A stretch of DNA of 64,000 nucleotides from Salinarimonas soli (GCF_008386575.1 NZ_VUOA01000014.1:67784-131783), one strand, 5' to 3'; positions 8,462-19,065 are shown, counted from the stretch's first letter. The notes: generated from the letters alone by a model not told the origin. Translations and numbers: made by a program.

Positions 8462-9973
8462 CTAGCGCGCCGCCATCAGGCGCCCATACACGTCCTTGTA
8501 GCCGAGCGCCGACTGGCTCCAGCCGAAGGAGCGGGCCATGGCGGCGCGGCGCATGGCGGTGAGCTTGGAGCCCGAGCCGAAGGTCTCCATGCCGCGGCGC
8601 ACGGCGTCGAGGAGGCCGCCGACGGACGGCTCGCGGAACAGGAAGCCCGTGACCCCGTCCTCGATCGTGTCGGCGAGCCCGCCCGTGCGGTGGGCGATGG
8701 GCAGGGAGCCGTAGCGCTGGGCGTACATCTGCGACAGGCCGCAGGGCTCGAAGCGCGAGGGCATGAGCAGGAAGTCGCTGCCGGCGAACATGCGCCGGGC
8801 CTCCGTCTCGTCGAAGCCGATGCGCACCCCGACGGAGCCCGCATGCTGCTGCGCGAGCCCGCGCAGCGCCTCCTCGAACCGGCCCTCGCCGCGTCCCGTC
8901 ACCACGATCTGCCCGCCCTGCGCCACGATGGTCTCGGCCGCCGCGATGGCGAGGTCGACGCCCTTCTGGTGCACGAGGCGCGAGACGACCGCGAAGAGGG
9001 GCCCACGCGACACGGCGAGCCCGAAGGCCTCGCGGACATGGTCGGCGTTGGCTTGGCGGCCGTCCCAGTCGTCGGCGTCGAAGGGCGAGGCGAGGTGCGG
9101 GCAGGTCGCCGGATCCCAGCTCTCGTCGATGCCGTTGAGGATGCCCGAGAGGCAGCCCTGGTCGGCCTTGGCGCGCAGCAGGCCGTCGAGACCGCAGCCG
9201 AATTCCGGCGTCAGGATCTCCTGGGCGTAGGTGTCGCTCACCGTCGTGACGTGCGAGGCGTAGAAGATGCCCGCCTTGAGGAAGGACAGCTTGCCGTAGA
9301 ACTCCACGCCGTCGATCTGGAACGCGCTGTCGGGCACGCCCAGAGGCGAGAGGCGCTCGGCGCCGAACAGGCCCTGGTAGGCGAGGTTGTGGATGGTGAG
9401 GATGCTCGGCGTGCGCTGCCCGCGCCAGGCGAGATAGGCGGCGGCGAGCCCGGAGGGCCAGTCGTTGAGGTGGAGGAGCGTCGGGCGCCACAGCGCCTCG
9501 CCGCGACCGCAGGCGATGTCGGCGGCGGCGAGCCCTAAGCGAGCGAAGCGGACGTCGTTGTCGTGCCAGTCGACGCCGTCGCGGTCGCCGTAGGGCGAGC
9601 CTTCGCGGTCGTAGAGGTCGGCACAGAGCAGGACGTAGACCGTGAGGCCGTCCTCCGTGTCGATGCGCCCGAGATCGCAGGCCGGAAGGCCAAAGGCGGC
9701 GGGCAGGCGGGCCACCACGGGGATGTCGGGATGGGCCTCCAGGATGGCGCGGTAGCCCGGGATGAGAACGCGCACGTCGTAGTGCTGGCGCAGCGTGCGC
9801 GGGAGCGCCGCCGACACCTCGCCGAGCCCGCCGGCCTTCACGTAGTCGGCCATCTCCGACGTGACGTAGAGGATCGGTTGACGTGCGTTCTCGTTCGCCT
9901 CGATGCCGCCCGCGGACGCATGCGCCCGGAGCGGCAGAGCCGCGCCGCAAGCCGTAGCCTGGATTGTCGCCAT
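8462..9973 (-). CDS. glgA: Glycogen synthase (ADP-glucose type) GlgA
   Basis: GT5 glycogen synthase of 503 residues that elongates alpha-1,4 glucan from ADP-glucose. The N-terminal nucleotide-sugar loop VKAGGLGEVSAALP is the K-x-G-G-L motif. The C-terminal Rossmann domain carries SRLVHQKGVDL and the acidic site SRFEPCGLSQ followed by HRTGGLADTI. The start is ATG 9973, giving normal length. The frame is open 86 codons further upstream, but that extension is arginine-rich and overlaps the intergenic A/T-rich block. A roughly 30-residue N-terminal tail precedes the usual start of GlgA proteins. It lies downstream of glgP on the same strand, and a terminator separates the two. No glgC (ADP-glucose pyrophosphorylase) is in the window. 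Confidence 0.95.
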   Translation of the reverse strand: MATIQATACGAALPLRAHASAGGIEANENARQPILYVTSEMADYVKAGGLGEVSAALPRTLRQHYDVRVLIPGYRAILEAHPDIPVVARLPAAFGLPACDLGRIDTEDGLTVYVLLCADLYDREGSPYGDRDGVDWHDNDVRFARLGLAAADIACGRGEALWRPTLLHLNDWPSGLAAAYLAWRGQRTPSILTIHNLAYQGLFGAERLSPLGVPDSAFQIDGVEFYGKLSFLKAGIFYASHVTTVSDTYAQEILTPEFGCGLDGLLRAKADQGCLSGILNGIDESWDPATCPHLASPFDADDWDGRQANADHVREAFGLAVSRGPLFAVVSRLVHQKGVDLAIAAAETIVAQGGQIVVTGRGEGRFEEALRGLAQQHAGSVGVRIGFDETEARRMFAGSDFLLMPSRFEPCGLSQMYAQRYGSLPIAHRTGGLADTIEDGVTGFLFREPSVGGLLDAVRRGMETFGSGSKLTAMRRAAMARSFGWSQSALGYKDVYGRLMAAR

Positions 9974-10073
9974 GTGATGTTTCGAGAGCGCCGCTGCCCC
10001 AAGGGCCCTGCCGCGCTCGAGCGGGACCGCACCCCTAACGCGCGCGCGACCCATTGGTTTCAGCTCGGCCGTA

Positions 10074-10114
10074 GAAAATTTTTGCGGTGCGGCAGAATAT
10101 CTCGCATCTGCGAG
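10074..10114 (-). promoter_or_regulatory. A/T-rich block and CTCGCA-N2-TGCGAG palindrome upstream of glgA
   Basis: The glgP-glgA spacer contains the only A/T-rich patch here (about 10074-10100), next to a perfect 6-2-6 palindrome at 10101-10114. It lies 100-140 bases upstream of the glgA ATG, so this is the likely glgA promoter/operator area. I cannot assign -35/-10 boxes with confidence. Confidence 0.35.
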
Positions 10115-10156
10115 GAAGGGTGAACGTTCGGTGAAGATCCCCGCCCCGTGCGGATG

Positions 10157-10181
10157 CGAAAAGGCCGCCCGGAGGCGGCCT
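10157..10181 (-). terminator. Intrinsic terminator after glgP
   Basis: Read on the minus strand, an 8-base-pair GC stem (AGGCCGCC/GGCGGCCT, arms 10162-10169 and 10174-10181) with a 4-base loop is followed by TTTCGC. It begins 12 bases past the glgP stop, so glgA is probably transcribed from its own promoter rather than by read-through. Confidence 0.8.
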
Positions 10182-10193
10182 CGTTCGCGTCGC

Positions 10194-12686
<2,493 letters not shown>

Positions 12687-12998
12687 CCTCGTCGCTGCGG
12701 CCTGTGGAGCGGGTGAGCTCCACGCGCCTCGCATGGTCATGCCAGAATGGACCACAGAGATTGACGCTCTCTGACGCCCGGCGATCACGGTCAACCGATC
12801 CGATGCCCCCGGCAGGATTTCACTCCGGCCCATGTTGCACCTTAGACCACATTCCCAATACCGCAGATGAACGAAAGCGGCTCGTAGGATTCGTGCGGAT
12901 CTCGTTAGGACATGCGGCAAGAAGGTTCGGCGGTCGAGCGAACCCGCCGCGCCCGGCGCCGTTCCCCGGGGCGAAGCGCCGGCTTCTGCGAGGACGCC
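12687..12998. other. Divergent glgP / pfkB intergenic region (312 bases)
   Basis: This stretch has no gene I can support. It should hold promoters for both divergent genes. TTGCAC at 12835-12840 is a possible plus-strand -35, but its -10 partner is poor. The reading frames crossing it are unsupported N-terminal extensions of the flanking genes. Confidence 0.5.
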
Positions 12999-13955
12999 AT
13001 GACCCGAATCGCCACCCTGACCCTGAACCCGTCCATCGACGGGGCCAGCGAGGCGGATGCCGTGCGCCCGATCCACAAGGTGCGCACCACGAACGAGCGC
13101 TACGATCCGGGCGGCGGCGGAATCAACGTGGCCCGCGTGATCCACGCGCTCGGCGGCGAGGCCACCGCCCTCTATCTCGCGGGCGGCGCCACGGGCGCGG
13201 TGCTCGACGAGCTTCTCGAGGGCCGCGGGATCGCGCGCCGGCGCATCGAGATCGCGGACCAGACCCGGGTGAGCCACGCCGTCTTCGAGCGCTCCACGGG
13301 CTTCGAGTACCGCTTCACGCCGGAGGGGCCGGAGATCCGCGAATCGGAGTGGCGCGCCTGCCTCACGGCGATCGAGGCGACCCCGTGCGACTATCTCGTG
13401 GCGAGCGGCAGCCTGCCGCGCGGGGTGCCGGCGGGCTTCTATGTCGAGGTAGGGCGCATCGCGGCGCGCCGGGGCACGCGCTTCGTCGTCGACACCTCGG
13501 GCGAGGCCCTGCGGGCGGTGCTGGCGGAGGGCGGGCTCCACCTCGTGAAGCCGAGCCTCGGCGACCTGGAAAGCGCGGTCGGCCGGCGCCTGCGCGAGCC
13601 CGGCGAGGAGGACGCCGCCGCCCTGTCGCTGGTGGAGAGCCGGGCCGCCGAGATCGTCGCCGTCACCATGGGCCACGAGGGCGCCCTGCTCGCGACCCAG
13701 GCGGGCGCCCTCTACCTGCCGGCGCCCGACGTGCCGGTGCAGAGCGCGGTGGGCGCGGGCGACAGCTTCCTCGCGGCCCTGGTGCTCCGCCTCTCGCAAG
13801 GGCGCCCCCTGGAGGAGGCGTTCCGCTGGGCGGTGGCGGCCGGCACGGCGGCAGTGCTCACCCCGGGGACGGAGCTGTGCCACCGGGCGGACGTGGAGCG
13901 GATCTATGGGGCGGTGGCGGCGCCTGTGGCGCGGCCGGTGCAGCGGAGCGCTTGA
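12999..13955 (+). CDS. PfkB-family hexose kinase (1-phosphofructokinase-like)
   Basis: Ribokinase/PfkB-fold sugar kinase of 318 residues. The N-terminal half has LTLNPSIDG and GGGGINVARVI (substrate-binding Gly motif), and the C-terminal end has VGAGDSFLAALVL with the catalytic Asp and anion hole. The TLTLNPSID opening is characteristic of the 1-phosphofructokinase/6-phosphofructokinase-2/tagatose-6-phosphate kinase branch. I use ATG 12999, which has GAGGA 4 bases upstream, because the frame open from 12912 adds only an Arg-rich tail. It diverges from glgP. A role in channelling hexose phosphates from glycogen breakdown into glycolysis fits the context, but the exact substrate (fructose 6-phosphate or 1-phosphate) is not settled by sequence. 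Confidence 0.88.
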   Translation: MTRIATLTLNPSIDGASEADAVRPIHKVRTTNERYDPGGGGINVARVIHALGGEATALYLAGGATGAVLDELLEGRGIARRRIEIADQTRVSHAVFERSTGFEYRFTPEGPEIRESEWRACLTAIEATPCDYLVASGSLPRGVPAGFYVEVGRIAARRGTRFVVDTSGEALRAVLAEGGLHLVKPSLGDLESAVGRRLREPGEEDAAALSLVESRAAEIVAVTMGHEGALLATQAGALYLPAPDVPVQSAVGAGDSFLAALVLRLSQGRPLEEAFRWAVAAGTAAVLTPGTELCHRADVERIYGAVAAPVARPVQRSA

Positions 13956-13990
13956 GCGATTAGGCGAGGGCCCAAGGAGGCCATTCCTTC

Positions 13991-14125
13991 ACCCTCCCCC
14001 CTCGTCCTGAGGTGCCCTGCGTAAGCCCGGCCTCGAAGGGCGCTCCAGGGGTCTCCCTCCGGCTCACGCCAGTGGTGCGTGCTTCGAGACGGCCTGCGCC
14101 GCAGGCCTCCTCAGCATGAGGGGGT
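13991..14125. repeat. Dispersed long palindromic repeat, copy A
   Basis: About 135 bases in which a start CCTCGTCCTGAGG pairs imperfectly with an end CCTCAGCATGAGG, with an inner GCCTCGAAGG / GTGCTTCGAGAC pair. The same design recurs at 35617-35742 (copy C) and 60283-60411 (copy D, opposite orientation), with a shortened relative at 26752-26833. It fills the 13956-14165 gap between convergent genes. Confidence 0.8.
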
Positions 14126-14165
14126 GAAGGTGCCCTGGTTTGGGGTGAGAGAGGGGCAGCCCCCC

Positions 14166-14453
14166 TCACGCCGTCGGCCGCTCCTCGAAGGCGCCCTCCC
14201 CGGCCGAGGCCGGATCGGTGTCGGCGACCTCCATGGAATCGACCCGCGCCATCATCGGCCCCGCCCCGCAGGCCTTGAGCATCATGTCGACGGCGTCCGG
14301 CGCGCCCGCGAACACTATCTCGACCCCGCCGTCGCCAAGGTTGCGCACCCAGCCGCTCAAGGACCGAAGCTCCGCCTGATGCCGCGTCCACGCGCGGAAC
14401 CCGACGCCCTGAACACGGCCGCGAACGATGACGTGGACGGCTTTGGGGGGCAT
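14166..14453 (-). CDS. acyP: Acylphosphatase
   Basis: Small cytoplasmic acylphosphatase of 95 residues that hydrolyses carboxyl-phosphate bonds such as acetyl phosphate or 1,3-bisphosphoglycerate. The phosphate-binding loop GRVQGVGFR contains the catalytic Arg (R20), and GWVRNLGDGG holds the catalytic Asn (N38). Both match the family. The start at ATG 14453 has AGGAGG at normal spacing upstream. The frame is open to 14582, but only across palindromic repeat DNA. The gene is isolated: repeats lie on both sides and its stop faces the PfkB kinase gene across repeat copy A. Confidence 0.93.
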   Translation of the reverse strand: MPPKAVHVIVRGRVQGVGFRAWTRHQAELRSLSGWVRNLGDGGVEIVFAGAPDAVDMMLKACGAGPMMARVDSMEVADTDPASAGEGAFEERPTA

Positions 14454-14757
14454 GGGGCCTCCTGAGGGCGGATCACTCGGCGGGGAAGTGTACCACACTC
14501 CCCTCTCCCGGATGGGAGAGGGGTCGGGGGCGAGGGTGCACGCCGGGACGGGCGCACCACAGGTCCGTGCTCCCACCGTCATTCCCGGGCTTGTCCTTCG
14601 ACAGGCTCAGGATGAGGCCGGGGACCCAGGCGCCGAATGGATGGCCGGGTCAAGCCCGGCCATGAAAAGCGAGAGGGATTGGGCGCGAGTTGGTCTGAGC
14701 TGGCCACCCTCACCCGCTGGCACCGTGCGCATCCCTCTCCCATCCGGGAGAGGGGAG
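14454..14757. repeat. Repeat-filled spacer with two palindromes and mirror-image units
   Basis: This 304-base gap has no gene. It carries a palindrome at 14498-14522 (CCCTCTCCC...GGGAGAGGG core), another at 14731-14755, and between them about 14576-14670 with GGGCTTGTCC, a CCTTCGACAGGCTCAGGATG segment and GGCCGGGTCAAGCCCGGCC (itself palindromic). The arrangement is roughly symmetrical. These are dispersed intergenic elements, not coding. Confidence 0.7.
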
Positions 14758-15258
14758 TCAGCCCCTGGTCAGGCGCACCGTGCTGCCAGGCGCGGCTTGC
14801 GTCGGGCGGACTTTCGGACGAGGCGCGTCGCCTCCCGTCTCGCCAGCATAGACCCCCAGCTCGCGCAGGTACTCCGCCGGGAGGCCGATCTCGCGGGCTG
14901 CGGCGAGCACGCCCTCCATGTAGCCCGGGCGCGGCGGGCCGGGCTGGTGCGAGCGGGCGATGTAGAGCACCGCCTTGCGGGGGCCTGATTCCGTCAGCAC
15001 CGGCTGGACGAGCTTGGCGTAGAGGCCCGTGTGCAGGCTCTCGAATCGGTCGAGGGCGGGCATGTCGGCGAGCGCGAGGTCCCACAGAAGGCCCCAGACG
15101 GCGCGGCGCGGGTCGCGCGCCACCGTGGCGTAGCCCTCGCTCATGATCATGAAGCGGTGGCGCACGAGGCGGGCGGGGCCGAGGGGCTTCGAGGCGGGGC
15201 AGCGGGCCCGCATGGCGGCCCGGTCCATGTTGGCGCCGTAGGCGAAGTAGAGCGGCAT
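14758..15258 (-). CDS. Gamma-glutamylcyclotransferase-like (AIG2/GGCT) protein
   Basis: Protein of 166 residues with the family opening MPLYFAYGANMD, where the YGxN/S loop binds the gamma-glutamyl group. It continues with VWGLLWDLALADMPALDRFES, the usual middle of the AIG2/GGCT fold. Members release 5-oxoproline from gamma-glutamyl amines, but many bacterial homologues are uncharacterised, so the reaction is not certain. The start ATG (15258-15256) overlaps the stop of the cyclopropane synthase gene by one base, so it is the second gene of that operon. The last 20 or so residues are basic and low-complexity. Why a cyclotransferase would be coupled to lipid cyclopropanation is unclear. Confidence 0.82.
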   Translation of the reverse strand: MPLYFAYGANMDRAAMRARCPASKPLGPARLVRHRFMIMSEGYATVARDPRRAVWGLLWDLALADMPALDRFESLHTGLYAKLVQPVLTESGPRKAVLYIARSHQPGPPRPGYMEGVLAAAREIGLPAEYLRELGVYAGETGGDAPRPKVRPTQAAPGSTVRLTRG

Positions 15259-16496
15259 CAGTACCCGATCTCCCGCTCCCGCTCGATCAGCGCCCTTTCG
15301 TTGTCGGTGATGAAGTCGCGGATCACCGGCACCGCGTCGCGGGTCTCGGCGAGGAGAAGCTGGAAGACCATGTTCGAGCCGTGCAGGAAGCCGAGCTCGA
15401 CGGCCACGAGGTAGAACTCCCACATCCGGGCGAAGCGCTCGCCCATCTGCTCCACCACCTCGGCCCGGCGCGCCATGAAGCGCTCGCGCCAGTGCTTGAT
15501 CGTCCAATAATAGTGGAGCCGCAGGATCTCGCAGTCCGCCACCCACACCCCCGTGCGCTCGGTGGAGGCGAACACCTCCGAGAGGGCCGGCACGTAGCCG
15601 CCCGGGAAGATGTACTTGCGGATGAAGGGCGCCGTGGAGCCGGGGGGCGACATGCGGCCGATCGCGTGGATCATGGCGAAGCCGCCGGGCTTCAGGAGCC
15701 GCTTCACGGAGCGGAAATACTCGTCGAAATAGGCGACGCCCACATGCTCCATCATGCCCACCGACACGACCCGGTCGAAGGTTCCCTTGAGCTCGCGATA
15801 GTCCTGCTCGACGAAGGTGATGCCGCCCGTGGCCCCCGCCTCCTCGGCCTTGCGCCGGGAGGCCGCGAGCTGCTCCGGCGACACGTTGATCGCGGTCACG
15901 TGCACGCCGCACACCTTGGCGAGGTAGATGGCGAGCCCGCCCCAGCCTGAGCCGATCTCGGCCACGCTCATCCCGGGCTTGAGGTCGAGCTTCGCCGCGA
16001 TGTGGCGGAACTTCGCGACCTGGGCGTCCTCCAGGCTCTGGTCCGGCGTCTGGAAGTAGGCGCAGGAATAGGCCATCCGCTCGTCGAGCCACAGGGCGTA
16101 GAACGAGCCCGGATGGTCGTAGTGCCCGCGCACGTTCTCGGCGGCCTTGCCCAAGGGGTTCGCCTGGTGCAGGCGGCGCATGGAGCGCCAGGCCTGGCGG
16201 AGCGCCGCCTGGACCGGGTGGGAGCCCAGCCCCTTGCGGTTCACGGAGAACAGCTGGAGCAGGTCGTAGACCGTGGAGCCCTCCTCGAAGCTGAGGCGGC
16301 CGTCCATGTAGGCCTCCGCCGTCTTGAGCTCCGGGTTGAGGAAGATCTCCCGCTCCACCTTGTCGTCGGCGAGCCGCATCGTCACGAGCGGCCCGTCCTG
16401 CCCCGACCCGAAGGACTGAACCGATCCGTCGTGGTCGATCACGGTGAGCCGGCCATTGGAGACGAAGCGGCGCAGGAGGTGGGGCAGAAGGATCAT
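15258..16496 (-). CDS. cfa: Cyclopropane-fatty-acyl-phospholipid synthase
   Basis: SAM-dependent lipid modifying enzyme of 412 residues. It adds a methylene group to unsaturated acyl chains of membrane phospholipids, usually in stationary phase or under acid or osmotic stress. The SAM-binding motif VAEIGSGWGGLAIYLA, the downstream INVSPEQL and the GMMEHVG segment match the CFA/mycolic acid synthase family. The N-terminal lipid-binding part is present (about 1-130). The start at ATG 16496 has AAGGGA upstream, and the longer frame to 16577 runs into the divergent DUF2382 promoter area. The stop overlaps the GGCT-like start, giving a two-gene operon. Confidence 0.93.
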   Translation of the reverse strand: MILLPHLLRRFVSNGRLTVIDHDGSVQSFGSGQDGPLVTMRLADDKVEREIFLNPELKTAEAYMDGRLSFEEGSTVYDLLQLFSVNRKGLGSHPVQAALRQAWRSMRRLHQANPLGKAAENVRGHYDHPGSFYALWLDERMAYSCAYFQTPDQSLEDAQVAKFRHIAAKLDLKPGMSVAEIGSGWGGLAIYLAKVCGVHVTAINVSPEQLAASRRKAEEAGATGGITFVEQDYRELKGTFDRVVSVGMMEHVGVAYFDEYFRSVKRLLKPGGFAMIHAIGRMSPPGSTAPFIRKYIFPGGYVPALSEVFASTERTGVWVADCEILRLHYYWTIKHWRERFMARRAEVVEQMGERFARMWEFYLVAVELGFLHGSNMVFQLLLAETRDAVPVIRDFITDNERALIEREREIGY

Positions 16497-16621
16497 GAGG
16501 GGTCCCTTGTGGCGGCGGGACGATGGAGGCAACCGCCCCCGATAGGCAAGCCGAAATCCGCCGCCCGCCGGAACCATCGCCCGGACCGGCTTTTATCCCC
16601 CTTGCGAACCGGAGACCCGCC

Positions 16622-17008
16622 ATGGCTCGAGACGACGACAAGCCCGACGAGATCGTCGAGCGCATCCCCATCGTCGAGGAGCGCGCGACCATCGGGAAGC
16701 GCGCCGTCGAGGGCGGGCGCGTGCGGGTCCATTCCCGGGTGGAGGAGCGCCAGGAGCTCCTGCGCGAGACCCTGTCTCACGAGGAGGTCACCGTCGAGCG
16801 CGTGCCGATCGACCGGGAGGTCACCGAGGCGCCGGCGATCCGCGAGGAGAATGGGGTCACGATCGTGCCCGTCGTCGAGGAGATCCTCGTGGTGGAGCGG
16901 CGCCTTCGCCTGAAGGAAGAGCTTCACATCAAGAAGGTGCAGCGCACCGAGGAGGTCGAGGTTCCGGTCACGGTTCGCTCGACCCGCGCCACGGTCGAGC
17001 GCGAGTAA
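16622..17008 (+). CDS. Small DUF2382 (YsnF/AvaK-type) protein
   Basis: Protein of 128 residues that is almost entirely one DUF2382 domain: IPIVEERATIGKR, GRVRVHSRVEER, VTVERVPIDREV, then VVEEILVVERRLRLKEEL. The strands repeat in the pattern typical of the family, with alternating Glu/Arg/Val. The domain is known mainly from stress-associated proteins, and no biochemical activity is established. ATG 16622 follows a weak GGAG. It diverges from cfa across 125 bases and is followed by a PepSY-like protein and a second DUF2382 protein, so the three may form a stress regulon. GGAAC at 16570-16574 may be part of an ECF-type promoter (inference). Confidence 0.85.
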   Translation: MARDDDKPDEIVERIPIVEERATIGKRAVEGGRVRVHSRVEERQELLRETLSHEEVTVERVPIDREVTEAPAIREENGVTIVPVVEEILVVERRLRLKEELHIKKVQRTEEVEVPVTVRSTRATVERE

Positions 17009-17137
17009 AGGCCAAGCTTCCGCGCCCGAGCTTCGTGTCAGGACAGAATACCGCACCTTTTCCTATGATCGTGGGAACAGATGGTCGCGCAAGTCTTTGT
17101 CTGAGCGGGTTCCCCATTGCTTAAGGAGGCACAACCG

Positions 17138-17521
17138 ATGCAGCGTAGCATCTTGACGCTTGCCGCTCTCGCGGCTCTCGCCGTTCCGGCTCTCGCTCAG
17201 ACCACCGTCACCGGCCAGCCGGCCCAGCCCGGCAACAACTCGGCGCAGCAGCAGGGCCAGTCGGCCGTCAGCCGCCCGAACACCGACGCCATGCCCCAGG
17301 GCGGGACCACCGGGTCCGTGAACATGAACGCCAAGCTCGAGCCTGGCGCGAACAGCTTCACCGAGGGCCAGGTCCGCTCGCGCCTCCAGGAGGCCGGGTT
17401 CAAGGACATCCAGGGCCTGCAGAAGGGCGAGAACGGCATCTGGCGCGCCCAGGTCCAGCACATGGGTCAGCAGATGACCGTGGGCCTGGACTACAAGGGC
17501 AACGTCGGAATGGTCCAGTAA
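17138..17521 (+). CDS. Small secreted PepSY-like protein
   Basis: Exported protein of 127 residues. The signal peptide is clear: MQRSILTLAALAAL followed by a PALAQ cleavage site near residue 21. A Gln/Asn/Gly-rich low-complexity linker comes next (about 22-65). The C-terminal 55 residues (FTEGQVRSRLQEAGFKDIQG, then GIWRAQV and VGLDYKGNV) have the beta-alpha-beta pattern of PepSY-type domains. Function is unknown; related domains are thought to inhibit proteases or bind metals in the envelope. The start at ATG 17138 has AAGGAGG 9 bases upstream. It sits 46 bases before the long DUF2382 gene, so co-transcription is likely. Confidence 0.78.
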   Translation: MQRSILTLAALAALAVPALAQTTVTGQPAQPGNNSAQQQGQSAVSRPNTDAMPQGGTTGSVNMNAKLEPGANSFTEGQVRSRLQEAGFKDIQGLQKGENGIWRAQVQHMGQQMTVGLDYKGNVGMVQ

Positions 17522-17566
17522 GGCGTCGCCTCCGCACTCAATTCCCATTCCCGAAAGGACTTTCCG

Positions 17567-18748
17567 ATGAAAACCGTTACCGCTCTCTTCGACCGCTACC
17601 AGGACGCCGCCGAGGCCGTACGCCGCATCGAGGCGCTGGGCGTTCCGCATGACCACGTGAGCATCGTCTCCAACGACGAGTCCCACAAGGAGCACTACGG
17701 CAAGGACCACGACACCGACGGCGCGGGCGCCGGCACGGGCGCGACGCTCGGCACGGTGCTCGGCGGCGGCGCCGGCCTTCTCGCCGGCCTCGGCGTGATG
17801 GCGATCCCGGGCGTCGGCCCGGTCGTGGCGGCCGGCTGGCTCGTCTCCACCCTCGTCGGCGCGGGCGCCGGTGCGGCGGTCGGCGGCCTCGTGGGCTCGC
17901 TCACCGATGCCGGCCTCTCGCACGAGGACGCCCATGCCTATGCCGAGGGCGTCCGCCGCGGCGGCACGCTCGTCTCGGTGCGCACCGAGGACGCCATGGC
18001 GACCCGCGTCGCCGACATCCTCGACGACGAGGGCACCGTCGACATGGACCGCCGCGAGACCGAGTGGCGCTCGTCCGGCTGGTCCGGCCAGTTCACCCAC
18101 GCCGACGCCGACCGGACCAAGACCGGCATGGGCACCTCCGGCATGGGCCTGACGGGCACCACCACGGATCGCGGCACGGCGTCGGGCACCAGCGGCTCGG
18201 GGCTCGGCGGCGCGGTCGCCTCGGCGGCGTCCCGCATGATGGGCGGCTCCTCCGACACCGCCCGCTCGACCACCGGCACCACCGCCGGCATGGGCGCCAC
18301 GGGGGCCCGCACGGGCATGACCGGCAACGAGGAGCACATCCCGATCGTCGAGGAGGAGCTCCATGTCGGCAAGCGTGAGGTCAACCGCGGCCGCGTGCGC
18401 GTCCACTCGCACGTGATCGAGCGTCCGGTCGAGGAGCAGGTCCGCCTGCGCCAGGAGCACGTGGACGTCGAGCGCCGTCCCGTGAACCGTCCGATCACCG
18501 GCGAGGAGAACTTGTTCCAGGATCGCACCATCGAGGCGACGGAGCGCAACGAGCAGGCCGTGGTCTCCAAGGAGGCCCGGGTCGTCGAGGAGGTCGTGGT
18601 CCGCAAGAACGCGACCGAGGAGGTCCAGAACGTGCGCGACACGGTCCGCCGCACCGAGGTCGAGGTCGACCGCGACGCGGATGCCGACCGCACCGGCACG
18701 ACGGGCACCACGGGCACGTCCGGCACCACCCGCCGCGACGGCTTCTAA
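17567..18748 (+). CDS. General-stress-type protein with YflT-like N-terminus and DUF2382 C-terminus
   Basis: Protein of 393 residues in three parts. Residues 1-130 resemble the YflT/GSP17M-type domain (TVTALFDRYQDAAEAVRRIE), followed by glycine-rich hydrophobic stretches (about 60-115) that probably insert into or lie on the membrane. Residues 150-255 are a Gly/Thr/Ser-rich low-complexity linker. Residues 258-375 are a DUF2382 domain (IPIVEEELHVGKREVNRGR, then RVRVHSHVIERPVEEQV). Both terminal domains are known from stress responses. AAAGGA precedes ATG 17567. A strong terminator follows the stop. It is paralogous in its C-terminal domain to the 16622 gene. Function is not known. Confidence 0.83.
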   Translation: MKTVTALFDRYQDAAEAVRRIEALGVPHDHVSIVSNDESHKEHYGKDHDTDGAGAGTGATLGTVLGGGAGLLAGLGVMAIPGVGPVVAAGWLVSTLVGAGAGAAVGGLVGSLTDAGLSHEDAHAYAEGVRRGGTLVSVRTEDAMATRVADILDDEGTVDMDRRETEWRSSGWSGQFTHADADRTKTGMGTSGMGLTGTTTDRGTASGTSGSGLGGAVASAASRMMGGSSDTARSTTGTTAGMGATGARTGMTGNEEHIPIVEEELHVGKREVNRGRVRVHSHVIERPVEEQVRLRQEHVDVERRPVNRPITGEENLFQDRTIEATERNEQAVVSKEARVVEEVVVRKNATEEVQNVRDTVRRTEVEVDRDADADRTGTTGTTGTSGTTRRDGF

Positions 18749-18774
18749 GCCCTCATCCATCTGACTTGACGCGA

Positions 18775-18804
18775 GCGCCGGCCCCCAGGGCCGGCGCTTT
18801 CTTG
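18775..18804 (+). terminator. Intrinsic terminator after the DUF2382 gene
   Basis: Perfect 10-base-pair GC stem (GCGCCGGCCC at 18775-18784, GGGCCGGCGC at 18788-18797) with a 3-base loop, followed by TTTCTT. It lies 27 bases downstream of the stop and ends the 16622-18748 stress-type block. Confidence 0.9.
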
Positions 18805-19065
18805 CGTTCAGGGGGCCGCCGCCGCTTGCTTGACACCCCCAGGGCCTGGCGCCACGGTACACGAAAGAGCCGGCTCCGCCGGCCGCATCAGGGACGGGAT
18901 CATGCAGCCGGGGGACGGGGATCAGCGCCTTGAGGCCATGCCCGTGCCGCCGGCCGTCTCCCGCACCCGGATCTACAGGATCCCGAGCCGACCGGATCCG
19001 GCGTGCCACGCCCCGCGAGCGCGTGGCACGACCCCAATGATCGGCACCCACAAGGAGGACCCCGC
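18805..19065 (+). promoter_or_regulatory. Upstream region of dctPQM: possible promoter and 10-base inverted repeat
   Basis: No gene is supported here. TTGACA at 18830-18835 is a good -35 match, but the -10 area (about 18853-18858) is poor. A perfect 10-base inverted repeat, CGTGCCACGC/GCGTGGCACG (19002-19011 and 19021-19030), sits 21 bases before the AAGGAGG ribosome site of dctP. It has no T-run, so it is either an operator for a regulator encoded elsewhere or a 5'-leader hairpin. Confidence 0.45.

Noticed and set aside
13991-14757. CRISPR-like array suggested by repeated intergenic motifs
   Set aside because: The repeats are palindromic, differ in length, lack regular spacers and have no cas genes nearby.
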